In this document: positions 49,537 to 61,488 of the stretch, one piece after another
How the letters are laid out: each line of letters starts with the position of its first letter
Position numbering within the stretch: the stretch's first letter is position 1
Assembly: GCA_020310875.1 (NCBI GenBank)
Contig: CM035427.1
Span: 86,605,598 to 86,669,597, forward strand
DNA from: Ceratopteris richardii
Lineage: Eukaryota; Streptophyta; Polypodiopsida; Polypodiales; Pteridaceae
DNA length: 64,000 nucleotides
Direction of reading: 5' to 3'
The notes under the pieces: model-generated
The model's input: only the letters and a program-made list of their open reading frames with translations
Databases searched by the model: none
What the model was told of the DNA's origin: nothing
Program-made: the position numbers and the translations under genes

Positions 49537-52500
49537 AATCCCCCTTGGGAGTGCTGTGGTGAAAAAGGAGCTGGCACTCATGTATAAGGAAGTGCCAAGC
49601 AATGTGGAATCAATCCACAAAAGAAACTAAGCCCAAAGCTTTCCGGAAAGCTTCAAACTTCTCGCTAGGCACAACCTTTGTGATAAGGTCTACAAGGCTC
49701 TCCGGCATGGGCACATATGCCAAGCTAATCTCTCCAGAAGTGAACCTCTCCCTGACATAATGATAATGCACCTCAATGTGCTTGGTGCGAGCATGGAACA
49801 TAAGGTTCCTCCCAACTGCCAATGTGCGATGACTGTTAATGAAGATGGTGGTGGCAAAAGACTTACCAACACCCAAATCAGCCATAAGGCATCTGAGCCA
49901 CACACACTCAACAATCGCTATGAAAGCTGCCCTATACTCAGCCTCACAACTGGAAGTGGCCATAGTAGGCTGCTCATTGCTCAACCAAGATATACATGAG
50001 CCACCAAGCATGAAGCAAAAGCCACTAGTGGACACACGAGTATCATAGCAACTAGCCCAATCAATGTCAAAAAAAGCATGTAAATCTAGTGGTAGCGATC
50101 CCCACCTTGGGATAAAACAATCCAAGTAGCCAGGTATCACTCAATTAGTAAAAGATGCGCTTAATTTCCTACCAATGCTTGACACCTGGGCAATGCATAA
50201 ACTTGCTCATTTGTGAGACTGAGGAGGCAAAAACTATGCCAAAATGGCTGATACAGACTTTGCATGATAGCAAATTAGATGCACCTCTATCATATCGTAC
50301 TCGTTCGGGCTCTCATAGTGCCTCTTTTGCATTTGATTGCTATGTTATGGCTACCTCTAGTCTATGTGATGAGAATGAGCCTGTTTCCTTTGATGAAGCA
50401 CAAAATTCAGAAAATTGAATGGTTGATATGCAATCTGAATATGATGCTAGAATGAAGAATGGTACCTGGTCTTTATGTGACTTGCCTCTTGGCAAGAAGG
50501 CCATTGGCACTAAGTGGGTATACAAGCTAGAGCGTAAGCCTGATGGAACAGTTGATAGGTATACGGCTAGGCTTGTTGCAAAGAGTTATGCATAGCAAAG
50601 AGGCATTGATTTTGATGAGAACTTTGCTCCTACTTGCCGAATGACTATTGTTCATAGCATCTGTGCACTTGTAGCTCATCATGGTTGGAATGTACATCAG
50701 TTGGACATTAAAAGAGCATTTTTGAATGGTGACTTTCAGGAAGAAGTGTATGTTTTTTAGCCTCCTGGATTTGTGCAAAAAGGGCATGAAAACTAGGTGT
50801 GCAGGTTAAGGAAGGCATTATATGGTTTAAAGCAAGCATCACGTGCTTGGTATGAAAAGATACATGCCTATCTGATTGCACATAATTTTGAGAACAGTCC
50901 AACTGAAGGCACCTTATATGTGAAGCGTGCTAATGATGTGCTTCTGATCATTGTTGTGTATGTTGATGGCATGCAACTCACTGGTCCTCATGACAAGCAT
51001 ATTGCTGATTTGAAGGTTGATTTGCATGCCTCATTTGAGTTTTTTGATTTGGGGTATTTGCATCATTATTTGGGCATTCAGTTTATGCAAGTTGATGGTG
51101 GAATGGCTTTGTGTCAAATGAAATATATTGATACATTATTGCAGTGTTTTGGCCTTGAAGACTATAGGCCTATTTCCACTCCTATGGAGACAGGTTTACG
51201 ATTGAGTCTTCATGATGCTGAAGATGCATTTGATGTTGTTCTCTATTAGCAGGTTGTTGGATGCTTGATTTACTTATGCATTACTCGACTAGATATTATG
51301 CTTTCTCTCATCAACAAGTGCATCATGTAAATCTGCATCAGAAATGGAATGATCAACATCATCACATGAAACTTGTAAAGGCTGAGAAGTTGCCTCATTA
51401 GGACCAACACTAGACTATCCACCTGTAAAAAGAGAAAGCAAAGTATCATACATGTCATTGGAGCTAACAGATGTCTCCTTCGTATAAGATGAGAAGAAAA
51501 CATAAAAGAAGAAAAAAAATATTGTAAGGGAAATGATCATGTAATAAAGAGTTTTCCAAAACTGGATACAAAAGAGGCAAAGAAGGAGGCTAGAATGGTT
51601 GTTGCAGAGGCCTCTACACCTAGAACAAAGTCTACTAATCTTGTTCAGAATGAAGAATGGCATTTACTACTACAGGTATCTATGACCCATCTTCTCATGA
51701 GCAATGTATGTCTGCAGTAGAATCAGATGTTTGGTATTTTGATAGTGGGGCAACCAAACATATTACCTCATATCACAGTTTCTTCAATTCACTTGAGTTT
51801 TCCCCTACAAAGAATATTGTCACATGTGCTAACAACTCCTCTTATCCTATAATGGGACTTGGTAAGATCATTATGATTACTATTGATGGTAGAAACATGT
51901 GTCCACCAAAATACTGTAATCTATCACTCCATCTGAGGCTTGGCATGTTCACAAGTCATCTATTGCTCATCTACATGTCTTTGGTTGTGTGGCATATGCA
52001 TTAATACTTGAACAACAAAGCAAGAAATTGGATGATAAAGGAGTGAAATGTACTTTTGTTGGGTACAGTTATGAAAGCAAAGGCCATTGTATGCATCATC
52101 CGCAAACAAAACACATTTTGGTTATTCGTGATATTGTTTTTGTGGAAGATGCAATTCAACCATTATTTTCATGTACCAAGGAGACTTCAAATAGCTCTAA
52201 AGATGTGTATGACACTTTGCTACTCTTTTTATAGGTGGATAGTCAAGTCTTGGTCCAAATGAGACAATTTCTCAGCCTTTACAGGTTCCACATGACGATG
52301 CACATCATTCCATTTCTAATGCAGATTTACATGATGCACTTGTTGGTTGGAATGTACATCAATTGGACATTAAAACTACATTTTTGAATGGTGACTTAGG
52401 TGAAGAAGTGTATGTATTTCAGCCCCGTGTTTTTGTGTAGAAAGGGCATGAAAGAAAATGTGCAAGCTAAAAAAGGTATTATATGGATTGAAGCAAGCAC

Positions 52501-53649
52501 GTGTGCTTTGTATGAAAAGATACATGCCTACTTGATTGCACATGATTTTGAGACAATCCAATTGAGAGCACCTTATATGTTAAGCATGTGGATGATGGAC
52601 TTCTTATCATCGTAGTATATGTTGATGACATGCTTCTCATTGGTCCTAATGAGAAGCATATTGCTGAATTTAAGGCTGATTTGCATGCCTCTTTTGAGAT
52701 GTCAGATTTGGAGCATTTGCATCATTATTTGGGCATTCAATTTATGCAAGTTGATGGGGGAATAGCTTTGTGTCAAACAAAATATACTAACACATTATTG
52801 CAATGTTTTGGCCTTGAAGATTGCAAACCTATTGCCACTCCTATGGAAACATGTTTATGATTGAGTCTTCATGTTATTGGAGATGCAGTTGATGTTTTTC
52901 TCAATCAACAAGTTGTTGGATGCTTGATTTACTTATGCATAACTTATCTTGATATTTAGTTTGCCCTCTCTCAGATAATCAGGTTTATGCATTGCCTAGG
53001 TGTCGAGTCTTGGTAGGCGGCTAAGCACATCTTTCGCTACTTGAGTGGAACTAGCTACTTGGATTGTTTTATCCCAAGGGGGAACCATTACCACCAGATT
53101 TACATGCTTTTTCTGACTCTGAGTGGACTGGTTGCTATGACACTCTTGTGTCCACCAATGGCTTTTGCTTCATGCATGGTAGCTCATGATTATCTTGGTT
53201 GAGCAAGAAGCAACCTACTATCAACACTTCTAGTAGTGAGACTGAGTATAGAGTAGCTTTCACAAAGACTATTGAGTGTGCATGGCTCATATGCCTTTTG
53301 GTTGATTTGGGTGTTGGTTACTCTTTTGCCATCACAATCTTCACTGACAATCAGAGCACATTGGCAATCGTGAGGATCCCTATGTTCCATGCTTGCACAA
53401 AGCACATTGAGTTGCACTATCATTATATCAAGAAAAGGTTCTCTACTGGAGAGATCAGTTTGGCATATGTGCCCACGTAGGATAATGTTGTAGAGCTTTT
53501 CACAAAGGCTCTAGCTAGGGAGAAGTTTGAAGCTTTTCGCAAAGCTCTAGGCTTACTTCCTTTTGTGGATTGATCTCTTTCCACATATCTTGGCACTTCC
53601 TTATACATGAGTTCCACTCCTTGTTCACTGCATCACTCCTAGGGAGGAT

Positions 53650-53878
53650 TCATTAATATATTTCGGTAATGATGTGTGTGAAATCACTTAGGACCATCGA
53701 GGCATGTTTTTCCCTCTTTAGGAGGTTTCTTCTTCCTGGCTTGTATATACACCTATAACCCTATTGGGTTAATTATCTTTGTACATTCACTTGGTAATTC
53801 ATCCAGTGTTGTTGTGATGCAAGCTTCTTCTTCTTCCTTGTGTTGTTTGTGTGCTTTTGTAGACCTTAAAATCCAACA
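53650..53878 (+). repeat. Copia family-1 LTR (3', plus)
   Basis: About 229 bp, more diverged at its start (TCATTAATATATTT) and ending ATCCAACA. It follows an RNase H region and a weak polypurine tract. Confidence 0.82.
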
Positions 53879-54380
53879 AACACTGTACCAAAAGACCAAA
53901 ACACTGGAACAAAATACTAGAGAACATCGGACAACACCAGAGAAGTCCTCTTGTCTTTGCCCTATGGGTTATGCCCTACCTTACCTTATGGATAGACTCA
54001 CAAAGATCATATATTACCATCAACATCATACATACACCTCATCTAACTTAGAAGTTAGGATTCCATAAATGTCCAGTCTCTCATAATGGCTTCTCCTCAT
54101 AATGGGGGCCTTACATCTTAGAGCACCATGGATCATTTGTGGTCATTTGAGGGTGGAATATTGAGTATATCTAACAAAACCCCCTTGAACTTTATATAAG
54201 TAGGGCCTCTCCCATACTTTGTACTTCGTTATAAGCTTGTAGGGCCTACTCCATGTTTTTTGCAAGCTCATTTCTAATCCATGTGAGTTTACCCATTTTT
54301 TTGTCTAGTCACTTTTAGTCTCTCACACTCTTTCATTTTGTGAGTACACTCTTCTTTTCATTTTGCTTCTATGTGTGTAC
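53879..54380. other. Unassigned
   Basis: No coding region or repeat partner was recognised. A TATA-like TTTATATAAG lies near 54190. Confidence 0.3.
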
Positions 54381-54990
54381 TCTCTATAGTTAGAACCATT
54401 CAAGTTATCCTCAACAACCATCATGCAAATCACATTGCTATTTTCAATCATGGATTGTTGATTGTACCTAATGCAAAAATTTGATTGCGTTTGAAAAATG
54501 TTGAATAAAGTTACCAAATGGAGCTATGATAGGCTTGTCGTAGACTCTAAGTTGCTTGTACTAGTGAACAAAAAAATTATATATATTTGAATTGAGTCCA
54601 TTTTATCCTCTAAACATAGTATCATACTAACTATGCAAGTAGTTTTGTCCTTATGAGCTGATTATGTTTGAAGTATACACCACCAAGAGTATGCTTGGAA
54701 ATTTTTGTAGGGATCTGAGATTGTGAGTGGGGGTTTACCAGTGCACCTTAGGAAGCAATGAATTGCTCCAATACCAATTGTTGGAGTTTGGGGATCAGAA
54801 ATGCACAAAAAATAGCACGAGGAAGAAGAAACTTAGGAGCACAAAACATAGTGTATTAGTATGCGAATGTACAAAGATAAGTAGTCCTTATGACTATATA
54901 CACAAGCCAGGAAAAAGCCTCCTAAAGAGATAAAAAAGTATCTCGATAGTAGTAAGTATGTTCACACATCATTATCGAAATATACTAACA
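54381..54990 (-). mobile_element. Copia family 1, 5' end (minus strand)
   Basis: From right to left: 5' LTR 54779-54990, PBS complement CCAAT (preceded by the ...GATACCAATTG pattern), leader, then the start of gag (VVEDNLNGSNY, ~54400). It is broken and truncated, and more diverged than the other family-1 LTRs. Confidence 0.82.
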
Positions 54991-56160
54991 TCTAAATGTA
55001 AAAGTATAAACCTCGTGACTTCTATATTCTCGTAAAATGGTATTATATTTGTGGTAGAAGAAGAAAATAAGAAAAAAGATCAATGAATTCTATCTTATCT
55101 TGCTCATATCAACATATAAGTATATACTTATGGACTTCTATATTACTCTGAAAAGAAGAAAAGGAAAACAACAATCAATGAGTTTCACCCTATCTCTCTC
55201 ACAATAGTCCATTGAATCTCTAGATAATTGATGGTATCCCATTGAAGCTCTAGATAATCGATTGTATCTTAGCATGTCATGCATGCTACATAATGAACAC
55301 CTTGAATTGTTGATAGTTTTTTTATTTTGGTAGAACAAATTTGTTAATTGCAATTTTTAATAATATGAAATTATGCTTTTTCCAAGGAAAGAAAAAAGGA
55401 AAATAAGGTTGCGAGACCTCGTAGCACATAAGTGCTTGATAATAGTTCTCCCTTTTGAAGATATACGAAAAAATCTTTAAATCTGAGACTATGTTTCAAG
55501 AGGTTCTCTTGAGGGGACCAATTAGTGAATTCATCTTGTGGCACAAGGTATCTTCATGCTATTTGAATTTGATCAATGAGAGCCTTGAGACTTTGTGATC
55601 TACCTTGGTACCTCACTCAGTCATTCTTACTCACATCTAATTAAAAATGAGATTCTTATAACTATGAAATAAATTATCAGAGAAATTTCCAATATCAAAT
55701 TTTTAATCTTGATTTGTATGTATTTTATGACATTTTTAAGGGCGAAGGAATTACTTCCTATCCCAAATGCTCCCTCCTTAAATATATTTTTATTATATGG
55801 GGAGATTCCTCCCCAAAAGCCTATAAACTTTTAGCAATTGGATTCAACTTTATGGAGATGACGAAGGAAGTCTAAAGAGTTGATCCAAGGTACATGTAAA
55901 ACTAATAAATTTTGAGTGGATAAATGCAAAATCTCCTTTGAAGAGAATATTATCTTATCTAATGTACCTACAAGTAAAAAAAGAATAGAATGCAGAATTT
56001 TTTTTCTAGAGGACAAGAAATTGGCTATCTCCCTTTAGATAATTATTATGCAACATTCACATGCCTACTTTGCATCATGGATTGATACATAAAAGGATGA
56101 GAAAGTGAAGGGCGTGTAGGACCCCATTCTCATATGTCATTGATGAAGAGAATTTCAACA
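54991..56160. other. Unassigned AT-rich intergenic sequence
   Basis: No gene, RNA or element end was recognised. Open frames are short and lack family features. Confidence 0.3.
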
Positions 56161-56275
56161 ATGCATGTATCTAAGAAATTTCTTGGAAGTCTCCACTGAG
56201 GGATGACAATGCATGTATCTAAGAAATTTCTCGTAAGTCCCCACTAAGGGATGACAATGCATGTATCTAGGAGGT
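56161..56275. repeat. 48-bp tandem repeat
   Basis: ATGCATGTATCTAAGAAATT and the following ~28 bp recur at 56161, 56209 and 56257 (spacing 48 and 48), ~2.4 copies. Confidence 0.9.
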
Positions 56276-56890
56276 TAAAGGTGTCTTGAAGTTCCCATAT
56301 AGGGATCACAATACAAAAGTGGCAAAGAACTATGTGCAAAAATGATGAATCAAAGTATTTTTTCCTTTGAAGATAAACACCAAATACATAAAAAGTTATT
56401 CCTCAATGATATGGAGAAGTGATTTTAATGCTTTTTTGGCACCTTTAGGCCAACTTGAATGATTTCATACAAAAGATTTTTAAGTCCATCTTATATTGTA
56501 CTAAACCAACTCAACTTGAATGGTTCTACATAAAAACTATATCGAGTAAAGGGTTCAAGACCTACAAACGGCCTGATGTTAACCCTTGAAAAGTGCAAGG
56601 GTATCTCGATAAGTGCATTTTTCTTTTCTATTTCAAGCATAATGGAAGAGTAGCTCAATGATCGAACTTCCAAGAAAAAAGAACTTGAATGGTTCTACAG
56701 AGAAACTTTATAAACCCTACTTAAATTATACCACCATGAGGTCTGTAAAAAAATATGGGGGTATATTTCCAAAATTCATGCTTTTAGAGGAAAACATATC
56801 TCTTTAATCCACCTTTTATAATGGATTGAGGATTATGGAGTCATATGGATGAATGGTCATAGACAAGGAGTTTTAGAGTGGATCCTAATC

Positions 56891-56992
56891 AAGAGATTTA
56901 CCATTCCCATAATGAATATCCTAATAAAGAGATTTACCTCCCACAATGAATATCCTAAGCAAGAGATTTACCATTCCCATAATGAATATACA
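56891..56992. repeat. ~35-bp tandem repeat, three copies
   Basis: AAGAGATTTACC..CCATAATG with AATATCCTA recurs at 56891, 56927 and 56961. Confidence 0.9.
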
Positions 56993-56997
56993 ATCAA

Positions 56998-57100
56998 TGT
57001 ATTGGAGTTAGTAGTCCCAACAGTAATGATCATAACCATTTGAAGTAGTCATGTATTGGAATCGGTAGTCCCATTAGTGATAATGATCGTTATCATTTCT
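56998..57100. repeat. 54-bp tandem duplication
   Basis: TGTATTGGA-T-GTAGTCCCA starts at 56998 and 57052, followed by similar GTAATGATC-T wording. Confidence 0.8.
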
Positions 57101-57260
57101 AGTATTTTGACATGAAAACAAGGGGTGCTTTTACTATGCAAAGGGCCAAGTTGTTCTCCTACTAGATCATATACAACCCTAAGTGTATGTATAGGATTTT
57201 TGAATCCATAAATCCTATTATAATGCACATATTATCTTTTATAATACCTATTATGGTGCA

Positions 57261-57363
57261 CACATTATCCAATCATTATTCTGTAAAAAAATTCACAAAC
57301 ATTCATATTGCTCACATTATCCAATCATTATTCTGTAAAAAAATATACAAACATTAATATTGC
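57261..57363. repeat. 52-bp tandem duplication
   Basis: CACATTATCCAATCATTATT then CTGTAAAAAAAT.. recurs at 57261 and 57313, nearly identical. Confidence 0.92.
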
Positions 57364-58464
57364 TTTTGGCATTATCAAAACTGAGGGCCGCAATCTCTCA
57401 GGCCATTTGCATTCCAAATGGGAGCATGATACCATAAGAGATTGAGGTTTGAGAAGGGATCTTTTTATCCAATAAGAACTTGCCTTGAAGAAAAGAGTAG
57501 GTGAGGAGCAAGTGACTCTTATGCTAGATGACATACTCGATGACATGTCTATAGGAATGTGTGCACATTTTCAAGTAGTGTGAGGAAAGGAAACATGAGT
57601 CAACAACACTTTTCATGAATCCCAATCAATGTAACCAAGTGAGTGACCTTCATACAAAAGAACAAAGTTACACTATGTTCACACCACTTAGCGGAACACT
57701 GAGCGTTTCCATATGGAAGGATTTGATTTGCCTTAAAAGAGAAAAGAGTTCTGGGGCCACCATTTTTTGAGCTGAGCTCCCACTCTCGAAACAAATATGC
57801 GTCGCTTTGATAATATATTTTGATAAGTTCTTTAGGTTATTCAACCAATAAAATGACGTGAAAATTTTGATTTAAAGAGGCTATAGCCGCTCTTTGTGAA
57901 CTGAATCAGGCGGCACATAGTATGACTCAACAAATTTGTGCCACCTTGTCTGTAACCACCCTTATGTTCTCCTCTTTGCTCCAACACATTAGAAATGTAC
58001 TCTGTGATGGGGGGTTTCATTGAGAGTGGAATTACAAGGAAGCTGCCTACAACTTGTGTACAAGAGAGCGAGTGCTCTATTGCAGATGAGTTCACAAATG
58101 ACGTGCCCAAGCCGAATACACGGTCACGAGATGAGAAGCCATATGGTCAACGAAAGGCTAATGCCGTCCCCTTGAGTCCCCTTTTGAGCGCACACACTAT
58201 CACGTAATTGAGAGAGAGAGAGAGAGCTTATCCATCTCGATCTGGCTGCTGCACCTGCGCTTACACAGACCACAGCTGTCGGTACCGACGGATTCCTTCT
58301 GGGAAGGCAGCTGCCTCGCCGTAGCCACATTGCAGCAGCGAAGCCCTTCTGGCGGAAGCGGGGAAATCACTTCGCTGGCATCGCTCCATATGCAGTTATC
58401 GTGCTCTGATCGAGCTCGCGCCTTCGAACTTTTTATGCTTGTATCAACGTTTTAGGTTTCGAAG
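57364..58464 (+). promoter_or_regulatory. Upstream region and probable 5' leader of the zinc-knuckle/MYB gene
   Basis: Composition changes from AT-rich to near-balanced at about 58200, just before the gene. A (GA)n run at 58210-58228 is typical of plant 5' leaders. I cannot place a transcription start or a TATA box with confidence. No other gene was seen between 57364 and 58200. Confidence 0.4.
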
Positions 58465-58813
58465 ATGACTCGCAGGTGTTCCCACTGCGGTCACAACGGT
58501 CACAATTCGCGGACTTGTTTGGAGATGAAGGGGGGGTTCAAGCTTTTCGGCGTTCGACTCGCCGCGGACTCTGTACCGTTTATGCCTGCTGTAAATGTAG
58601 TTCCTTCCGCAGAGTCATCATCTTCGTCATCGTCCACTGCAATGAGGAAGAGTTTTAGTATGGGAAATCTATGTCACTATGGTTCTGCTGAAACTGCAGC
58701 ATCTCCTCCAGCTGCGTTAGCCGCTGATCAATCTGAAGTGGCAGATGCAGTCGAGGGCTATGCATCAGATGATCTCGTTCATTCAAGCAGTAATCCTAGA
58801 GAAAGAAAAAAAG
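58465..58813 (+). CDS. CCHC zinc-knuckle MYB-related transcription factor, exon 1 (partial gene)
   Basis: The N-terminus of a plant single-repeat MYB (SHAQKYF class, MYBS3/KUA1-like), a nuclear DNA-binding regulator; family members repress or tune sugar, growth and stress genes. 116 codons plus one base are visible. Residues 5-18 form a CCHC knuckle (C5, C8, H13, C18 in CSHCGHNGHNSRTC). KLFGVRL at 26-32 contains the R/KLFGV-type motif known as a repression motif in other plant factors. A Ser run and a conserved SFSMGNLCHY follow, then GYASDDLVHSS and RERKKG, which in the family sits right before the MYB repeat (PWTEEEH). The ATG starts the conserved MTRRCSHC, so the start is secure. AAAG|GTATGG at 58813/58814 is a good donor at the family's expected position; without splicing a stop follows in seven codons. 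The MYB repeat is not found in the remaining 5 kb. The exon is unbroken and its codon use is not odd. Confidence 0.9.
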
Positions 58814-60195
58814 GTATGGAAGTTATTGTGCTGTAGTCTGATCTGCACGGCATTATGCGTTTAAGTCACGCATATATAATTTTCTACCTCCTTTTGTCAC
58901 TTCTACTCAGAGACAGATCTTGACCCATCGTGGAAAACCGAGAATTTTATTTTTATCTTACCAAAGTATAGCACTGTCCTGTTGAGCTTCTGTGAGCCCT
59001 TTAAAGCTGTCTCCTGTTTCTTTTACATAGGTCCTTCCTCGATGACGCACTGCTATTTAAAACTAAGTGTAGGTGTTGTTTCTTTTACAAAATCTACATG
59101 TGTGTAAGTATAGAGGAGTACGAGTCAGTCTTGTTTTAAATATGATAAGATGTGTGACTGTATAAATGCCATAAGAAATGGGATCAGTGAAACTAACATT
59201 GGGTTACAAGTGACGAAGTAACAAAATTTAGCGGATTCACTAAATCTATATGACCATATGATGGTGTATGATGTGTCACTTGGTTCTCAATTAGATACCT
59301 ACAACCTTATCTGTATGTAAGAACATATGCATAATAATGCACAGATTATTAATTTTGTCTAAAATTTATAAGAAAATAATAATCCCCAGCTACCTTATTT
59401 TGGTGAATTTCCAGAGGGTTAAATCTTGCCAGATAGAATCAATTGAGAATTTCCGTTTAAATGGTCATTACTTGTGACCATACGAGGTGTTAACTTTCAA
59501 TTTCCTTTCATATTCTTAGAACCTTTTAAATATCGGGTTTTCATCCATCTCTTGCATCCTTTGCATATGATTTTGGGTTTAGGCACAGGTCCTACTGACT
59601 CTTGTTTGATAATGGTCTTTTTAATGTTTATGTTCTATCTTTCTTCTGATTGAGTTGATGTAATGTGCCCGCTGTTGAACTTTGGAGATCAGTGCCGTGC
59701 TAAAATTGCCAATATCGGGGATTTAATTAACATAGAAAAGCTCTTACTGGTTTATGAATGCCTCTGTGTGTTCATGTAGAAGAGGTGGAGCAATGTTCCG
59801 GACATTTTTTTGGTGATGACATTGGGCAAATATTTGTTTGACTTATGGAAGTTCTATGAAATGATCCATAAAGTTTCACTGGATCAGGATATGAAATGTA
59901 CCTGTGATATGGTCAGGATACACAAGGAACTAATGAATGCACAATTCCAAAGGCATTATTATTATTATTTTTTTCGTTTGGTAGTTGTTATTTGGTTGAG
60001 GGAAGCTACTGTTTGAGTAATTGCAAGGTATCCTTTTTCCCTGCTCTCACATTCACAGGACTTCAAAGGGGCTGCTTAATACTTAAGGAATCATCGGATA
60101 AGGAACAAAGATGAGTCTTGTGTGCTGTTTACAAAATGTTATATTTTTTCCTGATATTCATAGAGGTCTTTGTCTTTCTATGTACATATTTAGTA
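58814..60195 (+). other. First intron (5' part) of the zinc-knuckle/MYB gene
   Basis: Begins with the donor GTATGG. The sequence is T-rich with no exon of the expected MYB repeat. Its 3' end is not identified, and it probably extends past the microsatellite and Copia fragment to beyond 64000. Alternatively the gene was cut off here by rearrangement. Confidence 0.55.
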
Positions 60196-60537
60196 CATGC
60201 ATACATACATACATACATACATACATACATACATACATACATACATACATACATACATACATACATACATACATACATACATACATACATACATACATAC
60301 ATACATACAGATACACACATCCATGCATGCATACATACATACATACATACATACATACATACATACATACATACATACATACATACATACATACATACAC
60401 ATACATACAAACATACATGTATGCATGCGCACATAGATACACACATGCATGCACACATACATACATGCATGCACACACACACACATACATACATACATAC
60501 ATACATACATACATACATACATACATACATACATACA

Positions 60538-60569
<32 letters not shown>

Positions 60570-60631
60570 CATACATACATACATACATACATTCATACAT
60601 ACATACATACATACATACATACATACATACA

Positions 60632-60663
<32 letters not shown>

Positions 60664-61246
60664 CATACATATATATACATACATACATACATACATACAT
60701 ATGTATATCCATAAGTGCACATACATATGTACATAGGCATGCCGCATATGTACTGAGTGCACACATAAATACATTTCATACATGTACATACATACATACA
60801 TACATACATACATACATACATACATACATACATACATACATACATACATACATACATACATACATACATACATACATACATACCTATGTACATTATACAT
60901 ACGTACATACATACATACATACATACATTATACGTGCATACATACATACATTTCTCATTTCGTGCATGTCATCCTTGTGGAGGGGCAATGCTAAGCTTCT
61001 CTGTATCGTTCCAATTTTATGAAATGTCTCGGAAGGACACCCACATACCTACATACATACATACATACATACATACATACATACATACATACATACATAC
61101 ATACATACATACATACATACATACATACATACATACATACACACATACATACATAGTGCATGCATGGAGGCACCTACATACATACTCATACACATACATA
61201 AATACATACATACATGCATGCATATGTATGTACATATATACATATA
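60196..61246. repeat. (ACAT)n tetranucleotide microsatellite, compound
   Basis: Near-continuous CATA repeats run at 60196-60710, 60779-60950 and 61045-61155, broken by short unique pieces. It is ~1 kb in all. All three frames on either strand read as Tyr/Ile/His/Thr or Met/Tyr/Val/Cys runs, which are artefacts. Confidence 0.97.
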
Positions 61247-61488
61247 TGTTGGTATATTTTGGTGATGATGTGTGCGAACACACTTATGACGGTTGGGGCA
61301 CTTTTTTCCCTCTTTAGGAGGTTTTTTCCCCTAGCTTGTATATACATCTATAACCCTCGTCCCTAACATGTATGCTGTCACTTATCTTATTACATTCACT
61401 TGGCAACACATTTTATATTGTAGTATTCTCCAAGCTCCTTCTTTCTAGTGTTGTTCATGTGCTTCCATAGACCTCAAACTCCAACAAT
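61247..61488 (+). repeat. 5' LTR of Copia H
   Basis: 242 bp, family 1, followed directly by the Met-tRNA-type primer-binding site. Confidence 0.9.

Larger units (their letters stand above)
49308..53878. mobile_element. Mosaic of Copia family-1 pieces in both orientations
   Basis: The left part is minus-strand, with its 3' LTR (49308-49536), polypurine tract and RNase H. The middle contains linker and RT sequence reading in the opposite sense. The right part is plus-strand with gag, protease, RT, RNase H (YVDDM near 52620) and a 3' LTR at 53650-53878. It represents at least two copies of the family, rearranged, with many breaks and no intact part. The LTRs at the two ends are clearly different copies. 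Confidence 0.8.

Noticed and set aside
49308-54990. The LTRs at 49308 and 54779 as the two ends of one minus-strand Copia
   Set aside because: Flanking 5-mers differ (ACCCC versus TCTAA) and the two LTRs are more diverged from each other than a pair should be.
59810-60016. Small open frame in the presumed intron of the MYB-type gene
   Set aside because: No MYB-repeat residues (Trp pattern, SHAQKYF) and no splice signals that fit the known exon order.
60111-61317. Open frames up to ~300 codons in the ACAT region
   Set aside because: Pure products of the tetranucleotide repeat; every frame of both strands is open.
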